Of a stretch of DNA of 58,923 bases, positions 33,759 through 42,098 are shown one piece after another. The first letter of the stretch is position 1; every line of letters begins with the position of its first letter. This DNA is from an uncultured Alphaproteobacteria bacterium (lineage in GTDB: Bacteria > Pseudomonadota > Alphaproteobacteria > RF32 > CAG-239), in contig CALXTM010000011.1 of the NCBI GenBank assembly GCA_944391415.1, positions 1 through 58,923 of the forward strand, read 5' to 3'. Under the pieces are notes generated by a model. The model was not told the DNA's origin, ran no database searches, and saw nothing but the letters and a program-made list of their open reading frames with translations. Position numbers and translations under genes: made by a program.

Positions 33759-34418
33759 ATGCGCATTCTTTTGGCTGAAGATGACAGGCTGATTGGCGAC
33801 GGACTTAATATCGGGCTTACTAAACTGGGATTTAGCGTCGACTGGTTCCAAGACGGCGAAGAGGCTTTTGAGGCCTTGTTCCAAGCCCCTTATGATGCCG
33901 TGGTGCTTGATCTCGGCTTGCCGGGGAAAGACGGGCTTAGCATCTTAAAAGAATGGCGCTTGCAAAAACGCAACGAGCCGGTGCTTATCTTGACGGCTCG
34001 TGGTGATGTGGACCAACGTGTGATAGGCTTGGACAGCGGAGCGGATGACTACCTGGCCAAGCCTTTCGCCCTGGCTGAGGTGGCCGCAAGGCTCAAAGCG
34101 CTTATAAGGCGCTATAACGACAAAATGGAACCGGTAGTAAAAATAAAAAACATTACCTACTATCCGGAGACCAAAAAAGTTGAGGCGGACGGCAAAGAAG
34201 TGGTGTTGTCGCCAAAAGAATTGCAACTTCTGGAATTGTTGATGCTTAACCGCAACAAAGTATTGCAAAAAAATATTATCGAAGAAAAGCTTTATGCCTG
34301 GGATGATGATGTATCAAGCAATGCGGTTGAGGTACACGTGCATCACTTGCGCAAAAAATTGGGCAAAGATATAATCAAGACCATAAACAAAATCGGCTAT
34401 ATGCTGGAGGAAAAATGA
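33759..34418 (+). CDS. OmpR-family response regulator (QseB/PmrA-like)
   Basis: A 219-aa two-component response regulator. The receiver domain (1-115) has the acidic pair at the N terminus (LAEDD), phosphoacceptor Asp in VVLDLGLPG at about residue 51, LTARG and LAKPF. The C-terminal winged helix (about 125-219) ends with VEVHVHHLRKKLG and INKIGYML. The closest group is QseB/PmrA. It lies between the ygiW-like gene and the kinase, with a 4-bp overlap with the latter. Confidence 0.93.
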   Translation: MRILLAEDDRLIGDGLNIGLTKLGFSVDWFQDGEEAFEALFQAPYDAVVLDLGLPGKDGLSILKEWRLQKRNEPVLILTARGDVDQRVIGLDSGADDYLAKPFALAEVAARLKALIRRYNDKMEPVVKIKNITYYPETKKVEADGKEVVLSPKELQLLELLMLNRNKVLQKNIIEEKLYAWDDDVSSNAVEVHVHHLRKKLGKDIIKTINKIGYMLEEK

Positions 34419-35758
34419 AAAAATTGTCACTCAAACTAAGGCTTATAATTTCGTTTTTGGTTATTGCCGCTGCCGTGTGGCTGGCATCGGGAATTTTGGC
34501 ATGGAACGAAAGCCGTGAGCAGACAGACGAATTTTTTGACACCTATCAGCTGATGTTGGCGCGCCAACTTTCGGCCGCCGACTGGCAAAATATAAGACCT
34601 GATACTCAAAACAGTGTTGATCACCTGATTGATGAAATGGAAGATGACGGTGATGAAGAAGACGAGGCAATCGGGTTTGCGGTTTTTGATAAAACCGGCA
34701 AAATGATTTTTCATGATAACGAAAACGGAAAATATTTTATCTATAACCAAGCATCAGGCTTTATTAATCAGCCCTTGGGTCGCAAGCATGATATGTGGCG
34801 AATTGTGTGGATAGAAAGCAGCGACGGCAAATATCGCATTGCCGTTGGGCAAGAGCTGGAATATCGTAATGAAATTGCCTTGGAGATGGTGGAGGAAACA
34901 TTTGTGCCTTGGGTGTGTGGGTTGGCCATATTGTTCTTGGCCATAATTATTTTGATAAGCAAAGAATTTAGACCGCTAAAAAAACTGGCCTATGATTTGA
35001 CAACACGCAAACCAGATGACTTGTCATCGCTTGATGAGACAAATATACCTACAGAAATTTTGCCCTTGGTTAGGGCAATGAACAATCTGTTTGAAAAAAT
35101 TGCCGATATGCTAAAACGTGAGCGTAGTTTTATTGCAGATTCAGCCCATGAGCTAAGAAGTCCGTTGACTGCACTTAAAGTGCAATTGGACGTGGCAGAA
35201 ATGGCCGAAGATGATAAGAAAATGCAACAAAAAGCCCTGAAGAACTTACGCGAGGGAATCGAACGCTCAAGCCGCTTGGTTGAGCAGATGTTGGCCTTGT
35301 CAAAACTGGAATCGGGCAATGCATCAGGTGAAGATGAGGAGCTAAATTGGGGGCTTATTGTCGGTAATGCCGTTGATGAGCAACAACCAACCGCAAAACT
35401 TAAGAACATATCCATCAACCCCAAAATTGCCAACCCGGCCTTTTTAGAAAAAGGACAAAGCTTTTTGTGGGCATTGCTATTGCGCAATTTGCTGGATAAT
35501 GCCATACGTTATAGCGGTGAAGGAGCCGATATCAACCTGGAAATAACCGAAAAAGCCCTCACCTGCCGCAACAACAAAGTTAGGGTTGCAAAAGAGCATT
35601 TGGCACGCTTGGGCGAAAGATTCTTTAGGCCGGCCGGGCAAAAGGCTCAAGGCAGCGGATTGGGGCTGTCAATTGTCGAAAAAATTGCCGCCCTGCATGG
35701 TTGCAAAGTATCATATATGGCAAATGATGATGTGTTTAGCGTGACTATCTCGAAATAA
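34415..35758 (+). CDS. QseC-like sensor histidine kinase with altered G1 box
   Basis: A 447-aa kinase with two membrane helices (about 10-28 and 160-185), a periplasmic sensor between them, HAMP-like linker, and the dimerisation domain with the phosphorylated histidine in DSAHELRSPLTALK. The ATP-binding part has the N box (NLLDNAIRYSG) and G2 box (GSGLGLSIV), and RLGERFFRP typical of QseC, but where the G1 box DNGPGI is expected it reads NNKVRV. The adenine-binding aspartate is thus absent, so kinase activity may be weak or the protein mainly a phosphatase. ATGA overlap with the regulator gene. Confidence 0.9.
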   Translation: MKKLSLKLRLIISFLVIAAAVWLASGILAWNESREQTDEFFDTYQLMLARQLSAADWQNIRPDTQNSVDHLIDEMEDDGDEEDEAIGFAVFDKTGKMIFHDNENGKYFIYNQASGFINQPLGRKHDMWRIVWIESSDGKYRIAVGQELEYRNEIALEMVEETFVPWVCGLAILFLAIIILISKEFRPLKKLAYDLTTRKPDDLSSLDETNIPTEILPLVRAMNNLFEKIADMLKRERSFIADSAHELRSPLTALKVQLDVAEMAEDDKKMQQKALKNLREGIERSSRLVEQMLALSKLESGNASGEDEELNWGLIVGNAVDEQQPTAKLKNISINPKIANPAFLEKGQSFLWALLLRNLLDNAIRYSGEGADINLEITEKALTCRNNKVRVAKEHLARLGERFFRPAGQKAQGSGLGLSIVEKIAALHGCKVSYMANDDVFSVTISK

Positions 35759-35761
35759 CTT

Positions 35762-36358
35762 TTAAGCAAAAATTTTTACTCTGTCATCAAGCGGCAAAAA
35801 GTCTTTATCATCTGCCGGAGAATTTATTGCACCAAAAGGCATTTGGCTCATCAATCGCCAAGATACCGGCAGCTGCCACATCTGTTTGACATCATCGTCT
35901 ATCAGGGGATTATAATGCTGCAGCGATGCCCCGATATTATTGGCTGACAATGCCGTCCAAACCATATATTGCAACATACCAGATGATTGATAGGAGTATT
36001 TTTCAAAAGCCGCCTTATATAGAGGAAATTTCTTTTCCAAAGCGGTTATCACCTCTTGATCTTCAAAAAACAATATTGTGCCAACTCCGGCGGCAAAAGA
36101 AGCAATTTTATTCTCGGTTTGGGCAAATTTGTCTGCCGGGGCGAGCGGGCGCAGGTGCTCTAAAACCATGTGCCAAAATTTTTGGTTTTCTTGGTCAAAC
36201 AAAATCACCGCTCTGCCGCTTTGCGAGTTGAACGCCGAGGGGGCATATTTGACACAATCGCCAACAAGCGATGTTATTTGATTGTGCGACAATGACGTTT
36301 TATTGCCGATAGCATAGATTGAACGCCTGTTCTTAAATATCTCTAATATACCTCTCAT
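35762..36358 (-). CDS. Nitroreductase-family flavoprotein
   Basis: A 198-aa protein of the nitroreductase superfamily, FMN-dependent enzymes reducing nitro compounds, quinones or other acceptors with NAD(P)H. Typical features are FKNRRSIYAIG at the N terminus, CVKYAPSAFNSQSGRAVILF, GTILFFED and the C-terminal MPFGAINSPADDKDF. It belongs to the short type related to yeast Hbn1 and YdgI. AGGAG precedes the ATG. It is convergent with the kinase gene and encoded alone. Confidence 0.88.
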   Translation of the reverse strand: MRGILEIFKNRRSIYAIGNKTSLSHNQITSLVGDCVKYAPSAFNSQSGRAVILFDQENQKFWHMVLEHLRPLAPADKFAQTENKIASFAAGVGTILFFEDQEVITALEKKFPLYKAAFEKYSYQSSGMLQYMVWTALSANNIGASLQHYNPLIDDDVKQMWQLPVSWRLMSQMPFGAINSPADDKDFLPLDDRVKIFA

Positions 36359-36472
36359 ATCTTATCTCCTGTTATATTTTAAATAAAAGCTTAAAATAAA
36401 AATTACAACCCTTTTTATATAAAAAGCTATTGCATAAAAAATTTTTTGTGTTAAATATTTAGGCGAAATTTG

Positions 36473-36549
36473 CGGGACGTAGTTCAGTCTGGTAGAGCGC
36501 TTGCATGGGGTGCAAGAAGTCGGAGGTTCGAATCCTCTCGTCCCGACCA
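36473..36549 (+). tRNA. tRNA-Pro(GGG)
   Basis: A 77-nt cloverleaf with encoded CCA: acceptor CGGGACG/CGTCCCG, anticodon stem CTTGC/GCAAG around ATGGGGT (anticodon GGG, proline), and T-arm GGAGGTTCGAATCCTCT with the standard TTCGAAT loop. A terminator follows at 36559. Confidence 0.96.
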
Positions 36550-36558
36550 GACAGCTTT

Positions 36559-36584
36559 AAGCCGCTTTAGAAGCGGCTTTTTTA
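36559..36584 (+). terminator. Intrinsic terminator of tRNA-Pro
   Basis: aagccgctt and aagcggctt pair perfectly around TAG and are followed by TTTTT. It ends 7 nt before the ribosome binding site of mbfA. Confidence 0.85.
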
Positions 36585-36603
36585 TTTGTTGGAGGATAAA
36601 ATT

Positions 36604-37491
36604 ATGGTTGCAAAAAATATATCGCCTGAGGCCTTGAATACTATTGCCGAGTTTCAAAAAATCGAAATAACAAGTGCCAAAATCTATGCTTATTTTGCCA
36701 AACATCAAAAAGATGAACACAACCGCAAAATATTGGAACAAATTGCCGCAGATGAGGCTCAACACGCCCAAATCTGGAAACAATATACCAATAAAGATGT
36801 TAGGCCTTGCAATCTTAAAGTAGCGTTTTTTAAAATATTAAAAATAATATTGGGATATACTTTTGTCATAAAACTTTTGGAAACCGGCGAATATGACGGT
36901 GTTGCCAATATGGAAAAATTGAAAAAAGAAGTACCTGAAATTGCTACTATCATCAAAGATGAGGAAAGACATGAGCGTGAGCTTGTCGATTTGCTTGACG
37001 AAGAACGCCTAAACTATGTCGGAGCAATGGTGCTGGGGCTAAATGATGCTTTGGTTGAATTGACCGGAACAATTGCCGGTTTAACCTTTGTTTTGGCCAA
37101 TACAACTTTAATTGCTATGGCCGGAACGATTACCGGAATTGCCGCCACTCTTTCGATGGCAGCATCGAACTATTTGGCCGAACGTGCCGATGGCAACCGA
37201 CATGCCTTAAAAGCAAGCGTTTATACCGGTTTTACCTATATGCTTACGGTTGTATTTTTGGTATTGCCATATCTTTTATTTCCAGAGCATATGTTTGTCG
37301 GGGCATTGATTGCCATGATTGCAATTGTTATTGCACTGATTGCCATATTTAATTTTTATATTGCCGTGGTTAAATCAGAATCATTTTGGCGCAAGTTTAC
37401 CGAGATGTCTGCCATAAGCTTGTCTGTGGCTTTGATATCGTTTGTTATCGGGTTGTTGGCTAAATTATGTTTTGGTATTGATGTCGGATAA
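36604..37491 (+). CDS. mbfA: Membrane-bound ferritin-like iron exporter
   Basis: A 295-aa fusion of an N-terminal ferritin-like (erythrin-vacuolar iron transport) domain (about 1-140; with EITSAKIYAYFAKHQ, ADEAQHAQIW and DEERHERELVD giving Glu and His metal ligands) and a C-terminal VIT1/CCC1 membrane domain (about 145-295; LGLNDALVELTGTIAGL). This is the arrangement of alphaproteobacterial MbfA, which exports iron and protects against iron and peroxide stress. GGAGG precedes the ATG at 36604. Family members are often controlled by Irr, but I see no Irr box here. Confidence 0.9.
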   Translation: MVAKNISPEALNTIAEFQKIEITSAKIYAYFAKHQKDEHNRKILEQIAADEAQHAQIWKQYTNKDVRPCNLKVAFFKILKIILGYTFVIKLLETGEYDGVANMEKLKKEVPEIATIIKDEERHERELVDLLDEERLNYVGAMVLGLNDALVELTGTIAGLTFVLANTTLIAMAGTITGIAATLSMAASNYLAERADGNRHALKASVYTGFTYMLTVVFLVLPYLLFPEHMFVGALIAMIAIVIALIAIFNFYIAVVKSESFWRKFTEMSAISLSVALISFVIGLLAKLCFGIDVG

Positions 37492-37492
37492 T

Positions 37493-37520
37493 AAAAAAGC
37501 CTCCTTTGGGAGGCTTTTTT
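37493..37520. terminator. Bidirectional terminator mbfA/merR
   Basis: GCCTCC and GGAGGC pair around TTTG, with six A before and six T after, so it can stop transcripts from both convergent genes. Confidence 0.9.
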
Positions 37521-37521
37521 A

Positions 37522-37932
37522 TTATTTTGCAGAAGATGCCAATGCCTGTGACAGTTTGTCGCGTAAGTCTTTGAGTTTGTCTTTGATATGAGACAGAATC
37601 TCTCTGGCATCGCCAGAAAGCTCTTGCTCTTGCGGAGCAAGAGCAAAAAAGTCTTTTTGAATCTCTTCGCCCAAAATAGCTTTGAGACCTTTTTCTTTCA
37701 AAAGTTTTTGGACACCTTCAATTGTGTAACGCTCATCATAAAGATAATGTTTGATGGTCTTAATCAAATTGACATCGTCAGGTCGATAGTAGCGACGACC
37801 GCCAGAGCGTTTCATCGGTTTGATCTGCTCAAACTTGGTCTCCCAAAAACGCAATACATGGGTTGCGACACCTAACTCTTCGGCAAGTTCCGCAATCGTG
37901 CGGAAAGCTGCTTTGCTTTTGTTTACAGGCAT
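37522..37932 (-). CDS. MerR-family transcriptional regulator
   Basis: A 136-aa MerR-type regulator. The N-terminal winged helix ([25 protein letters not shown], then [11 protein letters not shown]) is clear; the C-terminal part is a helix with no effector-binding cysteines. Alphaproteobacteria commonly encode this protein next to ihfA, as here (9-nt gap), and its target is unknown. AAGGA precedes the ATG. Confidence 0.92.
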   Translation of the reverse strand: MPVNKSKAAFRTIAELAEELGVATHVLRFWETKFEQIKPMKRSGGRRYYRPDDVNLIKTIKHYLYDERYTIEGVQKLLKEKGLKAILGEEIQKDFFALAPQEQELSGDAREILSHIKDKLKDLRDKLSQALASSAK

Positions 37933-37941
37933 TGCGTTCCT

Positions 37942-38226
37942 TTATCTATTAATTAATTTGCGCATGGTTTGCGACGGCTTAAACGAAATTACGCGTCGCG
38001 AAGAAATAACTGCTTCTACCCCAGTCTTGGGATTGCGGCCAGTGCGGGCTCGTTTATCACGCAATGAAAATGTACCAAATGACGATAATTTAACATCTTG
38101 ACCACGGCTCAGTTCTTTGACGATTTCGTCAATAATCATATCCAAAATGTCGTTGGAATCTTTTCTTGACAGGCCAATTTCGGTATAAATTGCCTCGGCC
38201 ACATCTAAACGAGTAACAGTTTTCAT
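37942..38226 (-). CDS. ihfA: Integration host factor subunit alpha
   Basis: IHF-alpha bends DNA as a heterodimer with IHF-beta. The 94-aa protein has RLDVAEAIYTEIGLSRKDS, the dimer helix IIDEIVKELSRG, KLSSFGTFSLRDK and the DNA-binding arm GRNPKTG with its intercalating proline. AAGGA precedes the ATG. It lies in the normal order between plsX and merR, except that fabH, which usually separates plsX from ihfA, is absent. Confidence 0.95.
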   Translation of the reverse strand: MKTVTRLDVAEAIYTEIGLSRKDSNDILDMIIDEIVKELSRGQDVKLSSFGTFSLRDKRARTGRNPKTGVEAVISSRRVISFKPSQTMRKLINR

Positions 38227-38342
38227 CTTAATTCCTTATGCATATGTTATTTACAAATTATACTTGCAAAGTCTTATAATAAATTGCGGCGATTGGCAAG
38301 ATATAATCCACAGTTTTTTTCTTTTTTTTCAAACAAATATAT

Positions 38343-38378
38343 AAAAAAAGCGGACTTTCTAAATGCCGAAAATCCGCT
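38343..38378 (-). terminator. Intrinsic terminator of plsX
   Basis: On the minus strand AGCGGA (38378-38373) and TCCGCT (38354-38349) pair and are followed by a run of seven T. It separates plsX from ihfA. Confidence 0.75.
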
Positions 38379-38401
38379 CCAGATAAAATTGCTAAAAAGA
38401 A

Positions 38402-39451
38402 TTAATACATGTCATATAATACCGTTTGAATTTCGTCAAAATCAACTTTTTCGATATCCTCACGGATGGTTGGGACAAAATTCTGACGTATCAGATTGGC
38501 GGCATTATCAACCGCATAAGAAAAACCAAGCGCATCCGTGCCGCCGTGGCTCTTAACCGATAGACCATTGAGCCCTACAAACATCGCGCCATTATAGATT
38601 CTGGGATCCATAATTTTTTTGATTTTCCAAAGCGCCGGCATCATAAAGACCATACCTATCTTGGCCAAAAGCGAACTTTTGACAGCATCTTTGATCATGC
38701 GTGTCAGTTGTTTGGCCGTGCCTTCAATAGACTTCAATGCAATATTACCGGTGAACCCGTCTGCGACAATAACATCGGCCTTGCCGTTGGCTATCTCGTG
38801 GGGCTCGATAAAGCCGATAAAATCTATGTCCATCTTGGAGCATTTAATCATCTGTGCGGCTTGGCGAATCTCTTCTTTGCCTTTCATATCCTCGGAGCCG
38901 ATGTTGAGCAATGCTACTTTGGGGCGGGCGATGCCAAGAGCGTGCCGAGCTAAAATTTCGCCCATAAAAGCAAACTCGGCCAAATTGATAGCGTCACATT
39001 CGGTATTGGCCCCCAAATCCAGCATTACATATTTGCCAAAACGATGCGGCATAATACTAACTATCGCCGGACGATGTATTTTGGTGATGGTTTTTAGGGT
39101 CAATTTAGATATAGCCATCAACGCTCCGGTATTGCCGGCAGAAACAACAGCCTGTGCCTCGCCTTTGCGCACGGCATCTATTGCCATAAACATACTGGTA
39201 TTGCGATTGCGGATAACCGATGATGGCTTGTCCTCATTGTGGACCATCTCGGCTGAATGACGAAGCTCGCAAACTTTTGCAAGCTCAGGAAAACGTTGTA
39301 ATATCGGGTTGACAAGCGCTGTGTCGCCAAAAACCAAAAATTTAATATCAGGATGTTTTTTGGCTGCGATTGCAAGCCCTTCTATAACGACTCGAGGGGA
39401 GTTATCTCCCCCCATCGCATCTACTGATATAACCATGTTATTTTCAGTCAC
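38402..39451 (-). CDS. plsX: Phosphate acyltransferase PlsX
   Basis: PlsX converts acyl-ACP to acyl-phosphate for phospholipid synthesis. The 349-aa protein begins SVDAMGGDNSP and carries SAGNTGALMA, RPAIVSIMP, GANTECDA, LLNIGSED, VADGFTGNI and SHGGTDALGF, all family motifs. The start is probably the GTG at 39451, with GGAG a good distance upstream; an ATG at 39436 is possible. It follows rpmF on the same strand. Confidence 0.96.
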   Translation of the reverse strand: MTENNMVISVDAMGGDNSPRVVIEGLAIAAKKHPDIKFLVFGDTALVNPILQRFPELAKVCELRHSAEMVHNEDKPSSVIRNRNTSMFMAIDAVRKGEAQAVVSAGNTGALMAISKLTLKTITKIHRPAIVSIMPHRFGKYVMLDLGANTECDAINLAEFAFMGEILARHALGIARPKVALLNIGSEDMKGKEEIRQAAQMIKCSKMDIDFIGFIEPHEIANGKADVIVADGFTGNIALKSIEGTAKQLTRMIKDAVKSSLLAKIGMVFMMPALWKIKKIMDPRIYNGAMFVGLNGLSVKSHGGTDALGFSYAVDNAANLIRQNFVPTIREDIEKVDFDEIQTVLYDMY

Positions 39452-39495
39452 TGTTTGCTCCGTCGCAAAAAGCCTAATAAAGGCCTTAATTTAAA

Positions 39496-39681
39496 TTATT
39501 CTGCTGTTTTTTGTGTTACTACTTCACGACCATCGTACTGACCACATTTTGGGCATACGTTGTGAGGTCTTTTTAACTCACCGCAATTGGGGCATTCCAT
39601 GTAGGAATTGGCCTTCAACGCGTCATGTGAACGACGCATATCACGACGAGATTTTGAAGTTTTCTTCTTTGGTGTTGCCAT
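39496..39681 (-). CDS. rpmF: Ribosomal protein L32
   Basis: The 61-aa L32 begins [19 protein letters not shown] and has the zinc-binding pairs CPNC and CPKC, with all four cysteines intact. It lies between DUF177 and plsX, the standard order. Confidence 0.97.
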   Translation of the reverse strand: MATPKKKTSKSRRDMRRSHDALKANSYMECPNCGELKRPHNVCPKCGQYDGREVVTQKTAE

Positions 39682-39832
39682 CTTTCCATACTCTTTTATT
39701 TAAGGTTATTCCAATTAGTTATCGGCATTTGTAAACCATTTAGTTTTAAAAAGCAACTAAATAAATGCCTTTTCTTTGCGAAATTCTTATGCCCTTTTAA
39801 TCAAAATTTTTATATTTGGCAAGGCTTTTTTG

Positions 39833-40351
39833 TTATTTTTTTAATTTTTTCAAGACCAAAAACGGATTATCCTGCGGCGAGGCTTCATCGTCAAACTCCG
39901 AAACAAACGAAAATGTCTCTCCCTCACGGCGCGGAAAATCATCCAAAACCAAAGCCAATTGCTCCATTGCAATGGCTGCCAAATCAATTTGTCCATGATC
40001 TAAAATATCAGGCACATCTTCTTCTACATCAGGCTCAAGCGACCTATATTCTTCCGGGGTCATTTTGGTATCGAATTTAAGAGCGAACTCGGTTTCATAG
40101 CGGCGCACAAAATTTTCAAGCGAAATAACGCTTACATGTTCGACATCAGCACAGACTTTGCCCGAAACATCAGCCAGGTGTTTTTTGGCTTGTAATTTGA
40201 CGACAATTTCTGCTTCAAAACTTTTTACCGCCGGAACTTTCATAACTTCAGTAATAAACTTGAGCTCTTCCGGTGTGGCTTTCAGTTTGTAGGTGTGGGC
40301 CGCTTGGCTCATATCTTCAAGCTTTAGGGGATAAGTAAAAAGATTTTGCAT
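39833..40351 (-). CDS. DUF177 (YceD-like) protein
   Basis: A 172-aa DUF177 protein: cysteine in SGKVCADVEHVSV, DILDHGQIDLAAIAMEQLAL and the acidic C-terminal part ending NPFLVLKKLKK. DUF177 proteins are encoded before rpmF in most bacteria and are thought to act in ribosome assembly or 23S rRNA metabolism. AAGGA precedes the ATG. It is divergent from bamE. Confidence 0.92.
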   Translation of the reverse strand: MQNLFTYPLKLEDMSQAAHTYKLKATPEELKFITEVMKVPAVKSFEAEIVVKLQAKKHLADVSGKVCADVEHVSVISLENFVRRYETEFALKFDTKMTPEEYRSLEPDVEEDVPDILDHGQIDLAAIAMEQLALVLDDFPRREGETFSFVSEFDDEASPQDNPFLVLKKLKK

Positions 40352-40417
40352 TAATATTTTCCTTATGTTATAGAAATATATGTTTTATTTTTAGGATATA
40401 ACTGCAAGGATGTTAAT

Positions 40418-40888
40418 ATGTCAATAAACAAAATCGTTTCTGTTTTCTTGTGTGCTGCCACATTGTGCTCTTGCTCCAGCGCAAAACAAGAAGAGTGGTT
40501 TGTTACACATACCGGAAATATGCCAACCCCGGAAAGAATCGAAAAAATTCAGCAAGGAATATCTCAGGAAGAGGTGTTGCAGACACTCGGCATGCCTTCG
40601 GCCGTGATGCCTTTTGATAAAAATACCTGGATTTATATGGCATCTGATATAAAACGAGTTGCCTTTTTTGCCCCGGAGGAAACAGACCGAAATATCTTAA
40701 AAATTACTTTTAATGATCAGGGGACAGTTACAGCCGTTGAAAAATTGACTAAGGCTGACGGAAAAGAAATTTCGCCATCTAAGGATAAAACCGAGGTCAA
40801 AGGACAAAATCCCGGATTCTTCCGCAAGTATTTTGGCGGCGTCGGACAATATAATCCTTTTGCCGGTCAACAAAATCCAGGATTATAA
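40418..40888 (+). CDS. bamE: Outer-membrane assembly lipoprotein BamE
   Basis: BamE is the small lipoprotein of the BAM complex. The 156-aa protein has a lipobox (LCSC), the SmpA/OmlA core (IEKIQQGISQEEVLQTLGMPS, then NTWIYMASDIKRVAFF, and LKITFNDQGTVTAVEKL) and an additional C-terminal, Gly/Asn/Pro-rich stretch (KYFGGVGQYNPF) without known function. AAGGA precedes the ATG. The divergent arrangement with DUF177-rpmF is usual in alphaproteobacteria. Confidence 0.93.
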   Translation: MSINKIVSVFLCAATLCSCSSAKQEEWFVTHTGNMPTPERIEKIQQGISQEEVLQTLGMPSAVMPFDKNTWIYMASDIKRVAFFAPEETDRNILKITFNDQGTVTAVEKLTKADGKEISPSKDKTEVKGQNPGFFRKYFGGVGQYNPFAGQQNPGL

Positions 40889-40891
40889 AAA

Positions 40892-41614
40892 CTATTTATC
40901 AAGGTAATTGATAATGCCGTAAAGCGTATTTAGTTCTTGCTCGGTGAGTTCAGAACGGGTGAATATATTGCGCAAATTTATGACCAGCTTTTCTTTTTTG
41001 TTGTCATCGCTGTAATTGGCAAAATTTTGAAGTTTATCTTCAATATGTCGGCAAAAAGTCAAGATTTTTGCTTTGTCGGCAATTTGAGTATGATTGACAA
41101 TCATTTGTGCTGGTTGGGAGTTTATGGTGGTCTTGTAAAATTCATAACCAATCAATAGCACCGCCTGTGATAAATTGAGCGAGCAATGCTTAGGATTAAG
41201 CGGAACGGTTATAATGGCATCAGCCAGGCTTACATCCTCATTGCGAAGACCGGTTCGTTCGGGACCAAACATAAACCCGCACCTTTCCCCCCGCGACAAT
41301 CTTTCTGCCACCGCAAGGGCTCCGGCATCGGCATTAAAAACCATTTTGGTTTGATCACGGTGGCGGGCGGTGGTTGCCAAAACATATTGCAAATCGCCTA
41401 TGGCCTCGGCGGATGACGCATAGATTTTGGCATTTTGCAATATCTCTTCGGAATTGGACGAGGCTGATAAAGCCTTGGGTGACAAATGGTCCTCACGGGG
41501 GCAAACCAGCCGCATTTCTGTAAGTCCGCAATTTTTCATTGCTCTGGCGGCCATGCCAATATTTTCGGCCAACTGAGGCTCAACCAAAACAATACAAGGC
41601 AGATTATTTGGCAT
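40892..41614 (-). CDS. trmJ: tRNA (cytidine/uridine-2'-O-)-methyltransferase TrmJ
   Basis: TrmJ methylates the 2'-O of position 32 in tRNAs. The 240-aa SPOUT protein has VLVEPQLAENIGMAARAMKNCGL, the trefoil knot region FMFGPERTGLRNED and LNLSQAVLLIGYE, followed by a C-terminal helical extension. The start overlaps the exported-protein gene upstream by 11 bp. It is convergent with bamE. Confidence 0.92.
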   Translation of the reverse strand: MPNNLPCIVLVEPQLAENIGMAARAMKNCGLTEMRLVCPREDHLSPKALSASSNSEEILQNAKIYASSAEAIGDLQYVLATTARHRDQTKMVFNADAGALAVAERLSRGERCGFMFGPERTGLRNEDVSLADAIITVPLNPKHCSLNLSQAVLLIGYEFYKTTINSQPAQMIVNHTQIADKAKILTFCRHIEDKLQNFANYSDDNKKEKLVINLRNIFTRSELTEQELNTLYGIINYLDK

Positions 41615-42086
41615 CCGAACCCCTTATTATGTCTTGTTGAGGCAAGCCGGCTTTTTCAAATAGATAATCTTCCATTTCCCGATCGGCAGCCGGATTAAAA
41701 TCTGGTTTTTTGACCTCTGCCTCAGCCAAAGAAGCGGCCGCTTTACCTTGGCCGTTACGCAAAGCTTGGCGACGAGCCAATATCTTTTCCGATGAGGTCA
41801 TTACATCAATAAAATCTTTTCTTTCGCGGACAGATTGTTTTTTAACCGAGATGCGCATATTTTTCTTAGCTTTGCTATCAATTTCGGCCTTTTGCTCCGG
41901 TGTCATGACAACTGCCGGTTCCTCTTTAGCATCAGCAGACATATCTTCTTGTGCGGTAACGGTTGTCGGCTGATTAGCTGATGTAAGCACCTCATCAGAG
42001 GTATTCTCCTTGCTCGCCCCGTTAATGGTCTGAGCAAAGGCACTAAAACTTATACTTATCAAAGCAAAACAGATTATGTAGCGCAT
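41604..42086 (-). CDS. Exported hypothetical protein
   Basis: A 160-aa protein with a signal peptide (RYIICFALISISFSAFA, cleavage before QTING). The mature part is hydrophilic, rich in Glu, Lys and Ala, with helical character (TPEQKAEIDSKAKKN, VRERKDFIDVM). I do not recognise a family. The ATG at 42086 has AAGGA upstream. It lies between another exported protein and trmJ, overlapping the latter by 11 bp, so the three genes are probably one operon. Confidence 0.7.
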   Translation of the reverse strand: MRYIICFALISISFSAFAQTINGASKENTSDEVLTSANQPTTVTAQEDMSADAKEEPAVVMTPEQKAEIDSKAKKNMRISVKKQSVRERKDFIDVMTSSEKILARRQALRNGQGKAAASLAEAEVKKPDFNPAADREMEDYLFEKAGLPQQDIIRGSDAK

Positions 42087-42098
42087 TGGTATCATCCT

